Source of the DNA: Chara braunii | Taxonomy: Eukaryota > Streptophyta > Charophyceae > Charales > Characeae | Reading direction: 5' to 3' | Length of the DNA stretch: 48,336 nucleotides | Assembly (NCBI GenBank): GCA_003427395.1 | Contig: BFEA01000006.1 | Location: 7,563,948 to 7,612,283 of the forward strand | Shown: positions 19,933 to 30,535 of the stretch, one piece after another | Numbering within the stretch: the first letter of the stretch is position 1 | How the letters are laid out: every line of letters begins with the position of its first letter | The notes under the pieces: generated by a model | What the model was told of the DNA's origin: nothing | Seen by the model: only the letters and a program-made list of their open reading frames with translations | The model's database searches: none | Made by a program: the position numbers and the translations under genes

Positions 19933-20890
19933 TGTCGGACCAAATACCCTTACAAGGGTATTTGGCCATGCTTTTGCATTCGGCACAGTGATGACGTCGG
20001 CTACCATGACGGAGCCGGTCTGGAATGGAAAGGGTATGCACGCTTTGGCGTGACACTTGAAACGAATTTCCTCAGCCAATGAAGCCGGGGGCAAATCGGT
20101 GAGAAAATTTCGAGAACATGCACGCGTGTTGTTATGACGCTCGCGGTGATGGTTAGGATTAGTAATGATACCCTCTGACAAAAAAGGTCGAGGGGTTGAT
20201 TGGGTTAGTGTCGTGTCGGATAGATCTACGACACACGTTGGGATTTGGCCTGGTACCTATCTACCTACCGGTACAAGGCATCTAAAAATGCTAACTTTTG
20301 TCTTCTTTCGCTCGGCCTCAAGTGCCCGGCACGTTGTCGGGACTGGTCGGTCCCGAATAACTTCCCAACACTCGAGAGATTGAATACGGACAATTTGTGC
20401 ACAACAGAGAAATCTGGAGTGAGGAGCAGGAGAGAGAAAGAACAAAGGATTAGGCCGCAGAAGGGAGTGATGCCCTGAGGATAGAACCACAGAAGGAAAG
20501 AACTAGCGGCGGCAAGCAAGTGAGCGCAAGAACAGGGGCACATAAAACATAGCAGGAGGCCGGGAGGGCCATCGGATTGCAATAAAACTAAGGCGAAAGG
20601 GCCCTTTGAACCAGCAATTGCAGCGCGACAGCAATAAGGGAATGAGGAAGTCGAGGAATGGGCGGCCAGAAACCGCGGGAAGCCAGGAAATGAGAGTCCA
20701 ACGTGGGGGCCACCTATGGGAGCCTCGGAGCGGAGGCCCACGACCAAAGAGATCGGCACGCACAAGCCGCGAGGAAAGACTAAGGAGAGGGGTTGCTATG
20801 GGGCGACAAGACGCCCAAGGGGCATGGGACACCTCGGGGAAAGGCACCCGTGGCCACGTGGGACTAAGTAAAAATAATGGCGTCCAGGGC
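19933..20890 (+). mobile_element. LTR-like terminus of a further element (E)
   Basis: TGTCGGACCAAATACCC..GGGTATTTGG repeats the terminus of the A LTR, including the 9 bp palindrome, but the sequence that follows differs, so this is a separate family or strongly diverged. No gag, pol or PBS is found downstream in the window. The 20000-20890 part shows no gene; frames at 20165-20947 are short and overlap others. Confidence 0.5.
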
Positions 20891-20897
20891 AAAATGA

Positions 20898-21001
20898 GTC
20901 GGGGACCACCGACGGGACTAAGTGTCGGGGACCACCGGCGGGACTAAGTGTCGGGGACCACCGACGGGACTAAGTGTCGGGGACCATCGACGGGACAAGT
21001 G
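20898..21001 (+). repeat. 26 bp tandem repeat, 4 copies, hairpin-forming
   Basis: gtcggggaccaccgacgggactaa recurs at 20898, 20924, 20950 and 20976. Each unit can fold as GTCGG-GGACCA-CCGAC. Confidence 0.9.
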
Positions 21002-21110
21002 GCGGGGACATGTGAAAGTGCCAAGAAGAAACGGCGGCACCGCATGAGGGAAAAATAATAAATGCAAGGTGCACCGTCGGGATCGACATCTTGACGGCCA
21101 AGAATATTAG

Positions 21111-21136
21111 CACCACTAGTGCAAGTACTAGTGGTG
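21111..21136. other. Perfect 10 bp hairpin
   Basis: CACCACTAGT, loop GCAAGT, ACTAGTGGTG. Confidence 0.85.
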
Positions 21137-21359
21137 ACAAACGGGAAGACCAAAAGGAAAAGGAAAAGTAAAGAAAACTGAAGTGGGAGGCATGGGAGCA
21201 ATCCGAAAAATCTCGGATCAGCCTTCCTCAAGAAAATAGAGTCAAATGAGCCCCTATGTGAAAAATAGCCCTCTGGGAGAAAATCGGAGTAGGAAGGACC
21301 ATTGTGGGAGAAATGTAGGAGTAAAAGGAGGCTCCCACGGGCATGGGAATGCCATTATT

Positions 21360-22130
21360 GCAGTCCGAGAAATAACGGACTGCACCTTGGGCATAGGGAG
21401 GGCGTAAATTAAGAGGAAGAGGCTAGAAAAAGGCCTCAACGACCACTTGACACTTGGCATGTTAGAAAAAAAGAGAGAAAAGAAAAAAAAATATGAGAGA
21501 ATAAGACAAAAAGAGTGAGAGGGAGTGAGTGAATTGACCGTCAGTAGGGACTGCCATAGGTAGGGACTGGCAGGTCCCTATTGTCCAAGAAATGAGGAGA
21601 AAAATAAAATAAAATAAAATAAAATAAAATAAAATAAAATAAAAGAGAAAAAAATCTGAATGGTAAAAAACGGTAACTTGGGGAGATTCACTGTGACCAG
21701 ATTCATTCTGGAACATGACGGTTACAAAGGACCTGGATTTTTTTTTTTTTTCGCAGAGAAAATCAAAGAAAATCAAGGCCTATTGCAACCGGAATAAAAC
21801 GAAATGCATGCATGAGGAGAAACACATGTTTTATGTGCATCCAGAGTCAAAATTAAGACCGGATGCACTAGGGAGTTGACCGTTTCTTTTTCTTTTGAAT
21901 AAGGGCTAGTTGTGGGGCATTGGGGCTAAGGAATTGACCCCCATTGCAGTCCGAGTTGCAACGGACTGCATGGGAGGGAGAAAACACATGTTCTAGGTGC
22001 ATCCGGAGCCAATATTGAGCCCGGATGCACTATAAAATTTAACGCATCATTTTCTTTCAACATGGGGCAAGTTGTGGGGCTGTGGGTATGAAAAACAGCC
22101 ATGACTGCAGTCCGAAAAATTACGGACTGC
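21360..22130 (+). repeat. Three hairpins with constant stem GCAGTCCG/CGGACTGC and variable 8 nt loop
   Basis: They lie at 21360-21383 (loop AGAAATAA), 21946-21969 (AGTTGCAA) and 22107-22130 (AAAAATTA). Between them two further hairpins share the stem GTGCATCC/GGATGCAC (21835-21868 and 21997-22030). A TAGGGAC/GTCCCTA stem lies near 21562-21582. No genes are seen in 21140-22140. Confidence 0.8.
21600..21644. repeat. (AAAAT)n microsatellite
   Basis: About eight units of aaaat. Confidence 0.95.
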
Positions 22131-22149
22131 ATGAGGATGCCATGACTAG

Positions 22150-23300
22150 TAGGTCGTGTAGCGCTTCACACATAGAGGCTTCTTGATGCAATCTTGATGA
22201 TTTGTGCTCTCCAAACTTGTGATTTTCACACTCACACTAAAAGGTAGTGAAGCGCTTCACACATAGATGCTTCTTCATGCAATCTTTGATGATTTGGGCT
22301 CTCCAAACTTGTGATTTTCACACTCATACTAGTAGGTAGTGTAGCGCTTCACACATAGATGCTTCTTGATGCAATTCTGATGATTTGTGAGCTCCAAACT
22401 TGTGTTTTCCACACTCACACTAGTAGGTAGTGTAGCGCTTCACACATAGATGCTACTTCATGCAATCTTGATGATTTGGACTCTCCAAACTTGGGATTTC
22501 CACACTCATACTAGTAGGTAGTGTACCGCTTTACACATAGATGCTTCTTCATGCAATCTTGATGATTTGGGAGCTCCAAACTTGTGTTTTCCACCCTCAC
22601 ACTAGTAGGTAGTGTAGTGCTTCACACATAGATGCTTCTTCATGCAATCTTGATGATTTGGTAACTCCAAACTTGTGATTTTCACACTCATACTAGTAGG
22701 TAGTGTAGCGCTTCACACATAGATGCTTCTTCATGCAATCTTGATGATTTGGGNTTTCACACTCATACTAGTAGGTAGTGTAGCGCTTCACACATAGATG
22801 CTTCTTCATGCAATCTTGATGATTTGGGAGCTCCAAACTTGTGTTTTCCTCATTCACACTAGTAGGTAGTGTAGCGCTTCACAATAGATGCCTCTTCATG
22901 CAATCTTGATGATTTGGGCTCTCCAAACTTGTGATTTTCATACTCATACTAGTAGGTAGTGTAGCGCTTCACACATAGATGCTTTTTCATGCAATCTTGA
23001 TGATTTGGGCTCTCCAAGCTTGTGATTTTCACACTCAGACTAGTAGGTAGTGTAGCGCTTCACACGTAGATGCTTCTTCATGCAATCTTGATGATATGGG
23101 ATCTCCAAACTTGTGATTTTCACACTCACACTAGTAGGTAGTGAAGCGCTTCTCACAGGGATGCTTCTTGAGGCAATCTTGGTGATTTACGAGCTTAAAA
23201 CTTGTGTTTTCCACACTCACACAAGTAGGTAGTATAGCGCCTCTTTCATAGATGGTTTTTGATTCAACTTTAGTAATTTTGCCTACTTAGACTCTTGTTT
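22150..23300 (+). repeat. 91 bp satellite, about 13 copies
   Basis: The anchor tagcgcttcacacatagatgc recurs at 22161, 22252, 22344, 22435, 22526, 22617, 22708, 22783, 22874, 22964, 23055, 23146 and 23237. All spacings are 90-92 bp except 75 bp at the unit with an N (22754), where about 16 bp are missing. Units carry gatgatttgggctctccaaacttgtg and actcatactagtaggtagtg. Confidence 0.95.
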
Positions 23301-23870
23301 TCACTTATGTAATAACATGTGTTGTTCCGGATTATCTTCCCTTCATATGTAAGTGTTTTCCATCTAGTATAGCATCTCTTTGTCTTGCTCATACTTAGTG
23401 TAATGTTCCGGTTGATCTTCTCCCTTTGTGCATGTGCTTTCCATCTAGTCTAGCATCTCTTGTTTTGATCATACTTAGTGTAATATTCCGGTTGATCTTC
23501 CCCCTATGTGCATGTGCCTTCCATTTAGTCTAGCATCTCTTGTTTTGTTCATACTTGGTATAATATTCCAGTTGATCTTTCCTACATATGCACGTGCTTT
23601 CCATCTAACCTAATCACTCATTGTCATGTTCATACTTAGTGTGATATCCCGGTTGATCTTCCCTTCATATGCAAGTGTTTTTCATCTAGTCTAGCATCTC
23701 TTTGTCTTGCTCATACTTAGTGTGATGATCCGCTTGATCTTCCCTTCACATGCATGTGCCTTTCATTGGTCTAATCACTCATTGCCATATTCATACTTCG
23801 TATAATGCTCCGGTTTCTCTTCTCCATTGTGCATGTGTTTTCCACTAGTCTAGTCTCATGTAAAGTTCAT
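23300..23870 (+). repeat. 80 bp satellite, about 7 copies
   Basis: catacttagtgtaat recurs at 23390, 23470, 23550, 23631, 23712 and 23792, with ttccggttgatcttc and gcatgtgctttccatctagtctagc in each unit. It shares ttccgg..ttgatcttc with the next array, so the arrays are probably related by descent. Confidence 0.9.
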
Positions 23871-25420
23871 GTTCCGGATCTTTGCTCAGTTGATCTCTTC
23901 TCCTTATGCATTGTCAAGTTCATGTTACGAATCTTTGCTTAAGTTGATCTTTTCTCTTTGTGCATTGTCAAGTTCATGTTCCGGATCTTTGCTTAGTTGC
24001 TCTCTTCTCTTTGTGCATTGTCAAGTTCATGTTTCGGATCTTTGCTTAGTTGCTCTCTTCTCTTTGTGCATTGTCAAGATCATTGCTTAGGTGCTCTCTT
24101 CTCTTTGTGCATTGTCAAGTCCATTGCTTAGTTGCTCTCTTCNNNNNNNNNNNNNNNNNNNNNNNNNNNNNNNNNNNNNNNNNNNNNNNNNNNNNNNNNN
24201 NNNNNNNNNNNNNNNNNNNNNNNNNNNNNNNNNNNNNNNNNNNNNNNNNNNNNNNNNNNNNNNNNNNNNNNNNNNNNNNNNNNNNNNNNNNNNNNNNNNN
24301 NNNNNNNNNNNNNNNNNNNNNNNNNNNNNNNNNNNNNNNNNNNNNNNNNNNNNNNNNNNNNNNNNNNNNNNNNNNNNNNNNNNNNNNNNNNNNNNNNNNN
24401 NNNNNNNNNNNNNNNNNNNNNNNNNNNNNNNNNNNNNATTACTTAGTTGCTCTCTTCTCTTTGTGCATTGTCAAGTTCATTGCTTAGTTGCACTCTTCTC
24501 CTTGTGCATTGGTAAGTCCATGTTCCGGATCTTTAATTAGTTGATCCCTTCTCTTTGCGCATTGTTAAGTTCGTGGCTTAGTTGATCTCTTCTCTTTGTG
24601 CATCGTCAAGTCCATTGCTTAGTTGATCTCTTCTCCTTGTGCATTGTCAAGTTCATGTTTCGGATCTTTGCTTAGTTGCTCTCTTGTCTTTGTGCATTGT
24701 CATGTTCATGGCTTAGTTGCACTCTTCTCGTTGTGCATTGTTAAGTTCATGTTCTGGATCTTTGGTTAGTTGATCTCTTCTCTTTGTGCATTGTCAAGTT
24801 CATTGCTTAGTTGATCTCTTCTCTTTGTGCATTGTCAAGTCCATTGCTTAGTTGATCTCTTCTCCTTGTGCATTGTCAAGTTCATTGCTAAGTTGATCTC
24901 TTCTCCTTGTGCATTGTCAAGTTCATGTTCGGGATCTTTGCTTAGTTGATCTCTTGTCTTTGTGCATTATCAAGTTCATTGCTTAGTTGCTCTCTTCTCT
25001 TTGTACATTGTCAAGTTCATTACTTAGTTGGTCTCTTCTCTTTGTGCATTGTCAAGTTCATTGCTTAGTTGCACTCTTCTCCTTGTGCATTGTCAAGTCC
25101 ATATTCCGGATCTTTGCTTAATTGATCTCTTCTCTTTGTGCATTGTCAAGTTCATTGCTTAGTTGATCTCTTCTGTTTGTGCATTGTCAAGTTCATGTTC
25201 TGGATCTGTGCTTAGTTGATCTCTTCTCCTTGTGCATTGTCAAGTTCATGTTCCGGATCCTTGCTTAGTTGCTCTCTTCTCTTTGCGCATTGTCAAGTTC
25301 GTGGCTTAGTTGATCTTTTCTCCTTGTGCATTGTCAAGTTCATGTTCTGGATCTTTGCTTAGTTGCTCTCTTCTCTTTGTGCATTATGAAGTTCGTTGCT
25401 TAGTTGATCTCTTTCCCTAT
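23870..25420 (+). repeat. 53/41 bp satellite, about 30 copies, with assembly gap
   Basis: The unit gcattgtcaagttcatgttccggatctttgcttagttgatctcttctc... has a 53 bp form and a 41 bp form lacking the 12 bases around gttccggatctt. Both forms alternate irregularly. The array has open frames on the plus strand only because the unit is stop-poor (CALSSSLLSC-type repeats); they are not considered genes. Confidence 0.9.
24143..24437. other. Assembly gap (295 N)
   Basis: Run of N inside the 53/41 bp satellite; the true array length is unknown. Confidence 1.
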
Positions 25421-25588
25421 GAGTATGTGTTTTTCATTGGTCTAAGCGTCTCATTGCCATGTTTTTCCATGAAATACTTATTCAAACTCTCACTTTGGGA
25501 CGGGTGATCGACCTTTGGTTGTTGGTACGGGGAGCTGTTTTGATTAGGAGTTCTTCTTTGTTGTCTCTCACTTTTTTCTCTCATCTCT

Positions 25589-25589
<1 letters not shown>

Positions 25590-25653
<64 letters not shown>

Positions 25654-25654
25654 N

Positions 25655-25719
<65 letters not shown>
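25590..25719. repeat. (CT)n microsatellite
   Basis: About 64 CT units, interrupted by one N at 25654. Confidence 0.95.
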
Positions 25720-25723
<4 letters not shown>

Positions 25724-28595
25724 GACCCTCTTTCGCCCCCTTTTGCTACCTCGCCTTCCCTCTCCCTATCTCCCGTTCCCTCACTTGGCATATGACTAAC
25801 CCCTTCTCCCTTCACTTGTAAATATTGTCAGGGTACGGATGGTAAACGAAATCAGACTTCACTTGGTGGAAAAAGAGGGCAAGGGGAGGATAGCCGGTCC
25901 CTTGTGCCACCAAGGAGGCAAAAGAGAGAGGACATTTGGGAAAGTGGGAGAAAGGCGGGATCCGGAAAGAAGCATAAGTTGAGAAAGAGGTCAGTTTGAC
26001 TCAACCATTTCCCCGACTGCATGACTATGAGAAGAGGATGGGCTGATTGAACAACAAAGAGGGAACAACGCACAGCCAAAGAGCATGGAAAAAATAGGCA
26101 TGTGGGAGGGGCTTTGTGTTGACCCCCAATGGGGGACATTTTATGGATGTTCTTGCTTCTGTGGGATTGTGCAGGTGAGTAATGGCTACAAATGCCTTGA
26201 GCGGGATAAGGGCGAGAGGAATTGGGCACCAAGAGGGAAAGGGAAGAGGGACAAAGGGGCAATGAGACCCTTGACATAGAGCCAATTCATGAAAACGATG
26301 TTTGCACTTGAAGACTTGGAAGTGTTATTGACAGTGCAATCGTGTTAAGGAAAGTGTGGTGTTGTCTGTGCATGCATATGAGGACCCCGAAAAGACTAAG
26401 GGGCCTACTTCAATAAGGTGGGAAGCAAAATTGTGAGATCCGATGGATGCGTAGAGGCGAGGGGAAGGACGGCCCCGCCGCACCCCGATGACGCCATATA
26501 GCCAAAATGCTTAGGGAAATGTTGTTTGGCCTAAGGATGACGCTTAGCCTACGCACAAGAGAAGAGAAAGGCTCAAAGAACCCCTACACTGCCTGCCTAC
26601 TGGAAGGAGCAGTTACTTGAGAACACAATAAAGATTCAAAAAAAAATCAGCGTTGCGGAACGACCAGTGAGACTACCACCCAGCGTGAGGGCTGAGCTAC
26701 ATCCCCAATGTCAAAGCTCTCTCGCGCGATGGCCCACCCCCATCCATCTCAAAGCACTAGGTGGGGGTGACCTTGGCACGAATGGCCCGCGCCCTGAGCA
26801 TGAGTGTGGGCGGGCCGAGCCAACTGGGACCCGCAGTGGGGTCGACTAAGGCTCGAAAGTCTACCGGGGTTTGGCCCTACAAAAATGGTGGAGGTGCCGG
26901 GTGTGGGGGTTAAATTGACCCTTGCGATTCTGATGGGGGCGCCCGACGCATTGACGTGTACACAACCCAAGATAAGGAAAATTGACTTGGGTTTACTCTT
27001 TCCCTTGTGAGAAATCGGATTTGAGGGCGGCTGGGCGCATGACATGGCCAGGCCTGGAGGAATAACATGTATGCTTTACACTTGATCAGTCATTCCTTTG
27101 AGGAATGACTCTAGCCCTCCTTCATCCGGTGCTGTCCGGGGAAGCCTTGGGCAAGTCGCAGGTCGACCCTTCCTCTTCGTATGAAAGAAGGGTTCCGGTT
27201 ACCTGGCAGGCGGTTGGTGCTTGGCTTAGGCCAGGTTCCAATGAAAATCCCATGGCGGAGTGATCCGACCGAATGGATGCTTTCCCCTTCTCCTTTTGAG
27301 CCCAGCGCGCTCATGCACTTTGCACCTTTTTTAATGATTGAAGGAACCAATATGAACACAATGGGTCATCAAGAAAGAACAATCCTACCCTATGAAAGGA
27401 CAGACAAGTGAAGAGAAGGGAATGAAGGGAGTTGCTAGACTTCAAGGAAAACTAGCTCACCCTTGAAGATTCTCACGAGAAGGGAGTTGCATGAAAGTAG
27501 GGGGAGTGACACTCATTGTCCTGAGAGAAAATTTGTGAGTTATGGGTAAGAAGCGTTGGGTGCACCAAGGGAAAGGCACTTGTACTATGTGTGTCCCACT
27601 TGGGACTTGTGATTGCATGATTGGGATTTCGAGCGTCCTGCCATTTGGAAGGAAAGGATTGGTTTGCGCCGGCCGGTGCGGGATGCGCGCTGGTCGTCCT
27701 CTTTGAAGTTCACCGGGTTCCGTGTGTGGGGGTCGGGCCACCGGACTGTCAGGCAAGGGTTGGTCTCGTCGGCTGACTAGTAGCATTCTCACCGGAGCGG
27801 TCCGAGCATGGCTCGATGATCTTGCCCAGGTGGGATGTGAAACCTCTTCAGGCGGGGCGATTGCTTGGCGGCAGACGGCAGGGGGACCACTCCATATGGG
27901 GCAAGGAAGGAGCCTCGGAGGCGATTGAGAGCTTCTCGTAGCATGACTTGGGAAAAACTGTTCCTTATCGGACCAATGGAAGTGAATGCCTGGACGGTTG
28001 GCTTCAATGGCCCTACCGAGATGTGCGGGGTGATTCCCGAGATTAACGGTTGGTACACGAGCGACAAGTCGGGATGGGGTATTTTTGGTAAGGAGGAAAG
28101 GGCGAATGCCTTGCTGAGACATGGGTACCGCGCTCGCGACGGTTGAGTTGTGCTTGAGGTATGGGATGAAACCTTACTGATAGTACCAACGGAGAGACCA
28201 TATTGGGATGGCGGGTGAGGAGATGACCGACCCGTATGTGAGGCTGCCTGATTTTCTTTATGTGTTCCCCCTCTGTGAAAATTGATTGAGATTGGATTGT
28301 TGGACGGACACTCTTCTAAGTCTATTCCCCCTCCCATCTAAGTCCGCACGAGTGAGAGATGATCGGAAGGAAGGAGGATAGAGGTCAATTAGAATGGAAC
28401 CAAGAGAAAGAATGTGGGTCAATAGATGGCCGACAGAAGAAATTATGGGAAGGAGGTACTTAGGAAAGGGGAGGTAAAGTAGGGAGACCTTGATGAGGGG
28501 TCTGAAATAACTCTCATCTAGGACAAGGGTTGACCTGACCAAAAGGATCGGTTGGTGCCTTTTTATGAAAACAGGGGTTGGGTGCTGAAAACAAG
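25720..28595. other. Stretch of element E without recognised genes
   Basis: Several open frames exist (plus 27722-27928, 27865-28146; minus 25852-26277, 27457-28122), but none has recognisable motifs and they overlap each other. The frame starting at ATG 27940 (MTWEKLFLIGPMEVNAWTVG) resembles the four ORFs downstream in tone (acidic, Trp-rich) but I cannot align it. A perfect hairpin AGTCATTCC-TTTGA-GGAATGACT lies at 27088-27110. Confidence 0.4.
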
Positions 28596-29408
28596 ATGGC
28601 GCGATGGTTGCCTTTCCTGATCTATACTAGCGGTCCGGAAATGCCAGTAGATGTAAAGGATGGGGTATCGGTCGTCCTCCCGAAAAATGGAACGTGGACG
28701 GACCTTGAACCAGCGTATCAAACGGTAATGCTGGAAGGAGAGGATGCTTTCCTTTGGATAGAAACAATATGGACTAATGTCATCTTGACGAGGTTGTCAC
28801 CAAGTTTAATGGATTTGGAATTCCGAGGGACAGTGGAAACCCGGGGGTGGGTCTACTTGTCGCAAGATGGGGAGAAAGATATGATCATAGAGTTGACACT
28901 CGGGAATACGCCGGACGAATTGTTTAGGAAGGCAGAAGCAGAGGTTGTGAGGGCTGCATGTCAGCGACGGAAAATGGAAACGGAAAAGGTAGACGTACGA
29001 GTGGAACTTGGGGATAGGGGAAGCATGAGGCGACCTGTAAGAACCATGCGATGTGTGCTGCCCTCATTTCTAGTGGATGTGGTTTTCTTAACCTGGAGCA
29101 GGCTAGTACGGATATGCCAGTCCATGACAAACCTCGGGCTATACCAATGCGCTAGGCATGATTTTTTTCGGTTATCAGTAGAGATGGGGCCGTTCGAGGG
29201 GAACTAGGCGAAGGAGCTGGCCAAGATACTAAGTTGTCGTAGCATAGACAATATCTTTGTCCCTAGCGCTGTGCATTGGGGGATAGTCTACAGGAATGTG
29301 GCAGTAAGGGAGACGTTCCTAGATGGGGTAAGGGAGTTAGTATATGACGAGGAGGACGACTTCAGTGACGAAGACGAGGATGGAGAGATAGAGAACTGGA
29401 ACTTCTGA
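28596..29408 (+). pseudogene. Unknown protein, tandem family copy 1 (one in-frame stop)
   Basis: The start is ATG 28596 (MARWLPFLIYTSG). The frame runs 203 codons to TAG at 29205 and continues open for 66 more codons to TGA 29406, so the full frame is 270 codons. It aligns with copies 2-4 through VSVVLPKNG, DAFLWIETIW, WVYLSQDG, VLPSFLVDVVF and FFRLSVEMGPFEGN. The part after the TAG aligns with the carboxyl ends of the others and ends in an acidic tail (YDEEDDFSDEDEDGE). No signal peptide, membrane span or known domain is visible. The family is unknown to me. It may be read to the TAG only (203 aa), be a pseudogene, or depend on readthrough. Confidence 0.65.
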
Positions 29409-29489
29409 GAGGGGTGGGAAAACCTAACTTAGGGAGGACGGGTGGTCTGGTATTGTCCAGGAAAGGGAAAAATAACTAGAGAAGAAAGG

Positions 29490-30227
29490 ATGATGGAATA
29501 CCCCTTCAAAGGCTGGGAGCCATGACGACTCAGAGGAGGAATAAAAATGCCTATACCAACAGGGAACGGATGGAGGGGGACCACGTGCGACTGGATTGGG
29601 TTTGAGGTTGCCCGGGACTTGTCATATGTATGGATAGAGCGGGTTTGGAACCCGATAAGAGAAGAGGAAGGTTGGGATGATATAGCAGAAGGCAAGGTAG
29701 AGTCAGTTGGAACGATTGTCTTTCCCGAGGATGGATGACACTTGTTTTGCACCATGTTAGCAATGGGATAGGACCCGATGTGGCTTCTAGGGGATGCAGA
29801 GGCCCAAACCCAAAAGGAAGGCAGGTTGTTCGCCAACGAGGGATGAGACGAAGTTAGTAGCAGAGTTGTGATGGGAGGATGGAAGGAACTCAAACCTCCA
29901 AGTCTACGGATAACGGCTTGGGTACCGGAATTCATAGCCGAATGGTTTTGGGGGTTTGAGCACATTTTAGAAGTAGCCGACTCCATGAGAAGGGTGCATA
30001 TAGAGTGTGTCTGGCTGACTGAGGAGTTCTATAAGCTCTCATTGAAATATGAACCCTTCTACGGAGATTAAGTCGAGGAAGTCATCGTCGTCCTAAGAAT
30101 AGGCAGGTATGACCGCCTAGAGGTAGAGGCGGAGTCTTGGGACGCCATAGTTAGCCGGGAGGCGGTGGCTGGACCCTCCTACGTAGACGACGTCTTTAAA
30201 CTATTTGAGGTACTGTGGTTCGACTGA
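29490..30227 (+). pseudogene. Unknown protein, tandem family copy 2 (five in-frame stops)
   Basis: A single register from ATG 29490 (MMEYPFKGWEP) to TGA 30225 aligns with copies 1, 3 and 4 throughout. It contains stops at 29523 (TGA), 29736 (TGA, at the Trp of copy 3's EEGWRTF), 29769 (TAG), 29844 (TGA, near an Arg) and 30069 (TAA, the same position as copy 1's TAG). Conserved pieces are LSYVWIERVW, VPEFIAEWFWGFE, FYKLSLKYEPFYGD and SYVDDVFKLFE. The absence of any net frameshift with so many stops fits decay by C-to-T changes. Confidence 0.65.
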
Positions 30228-30535
30228 ATGAGGCCAAGGGATCGAACGTCTCGAAAAGGCCTGAGTATGTAGGGTGTTTATGAAGTGAGGTGTAACATAG
30301 GAAAGGGATTGTGTACATTAGGGCGTGGATGGTGCATAAGGATCGAAACAAGGGGGAAGTGACAGCAACTGGAAAATGGGGGGAAGGGGTAGAATTGAAC
30401 GTGTATGAGTTGGGGATAGTGGCAAGAACCAGTGTACGATAAGTAGGGAGGGTTGAAAGACTAAGACACGTAAGGCATGGAATCTCGGTGGGTGCAGCGA
30501 TCGGACTAAGAAAGCAGGAAAGGAGACATTGCGAG

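Noticed and set aside
19260-20181. Three overlapping long minus-strand frames (174-261 codons), Gly/Arg/Ala-rich
   Set aside because: All three registers are open at once in a very GC-rich block with an 86 bp duplication; the lack of stops follows from composition.
22150-23300. CRISPR-like repeat array
   Set aside because: The 91 bp units are contiguous with no unique spacers and the context is eukaryotic; it is a satellite.
24050-24540. Long plus-strand frames across the gap
   Set aside because: They consist of satellite repeats plus N; no coding support.
25417-25821. Glu-Arg repeat protein on the minus strand
   Set aside because: Translation of the CT microsatellite.
27457-28337. Minus-strand frames of 221 and 182 codons
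   Set aside because: Overlapping frames on both strands, Pro/Ser/Arg-rich, no motif; probably chance in GC-moderate sequence.
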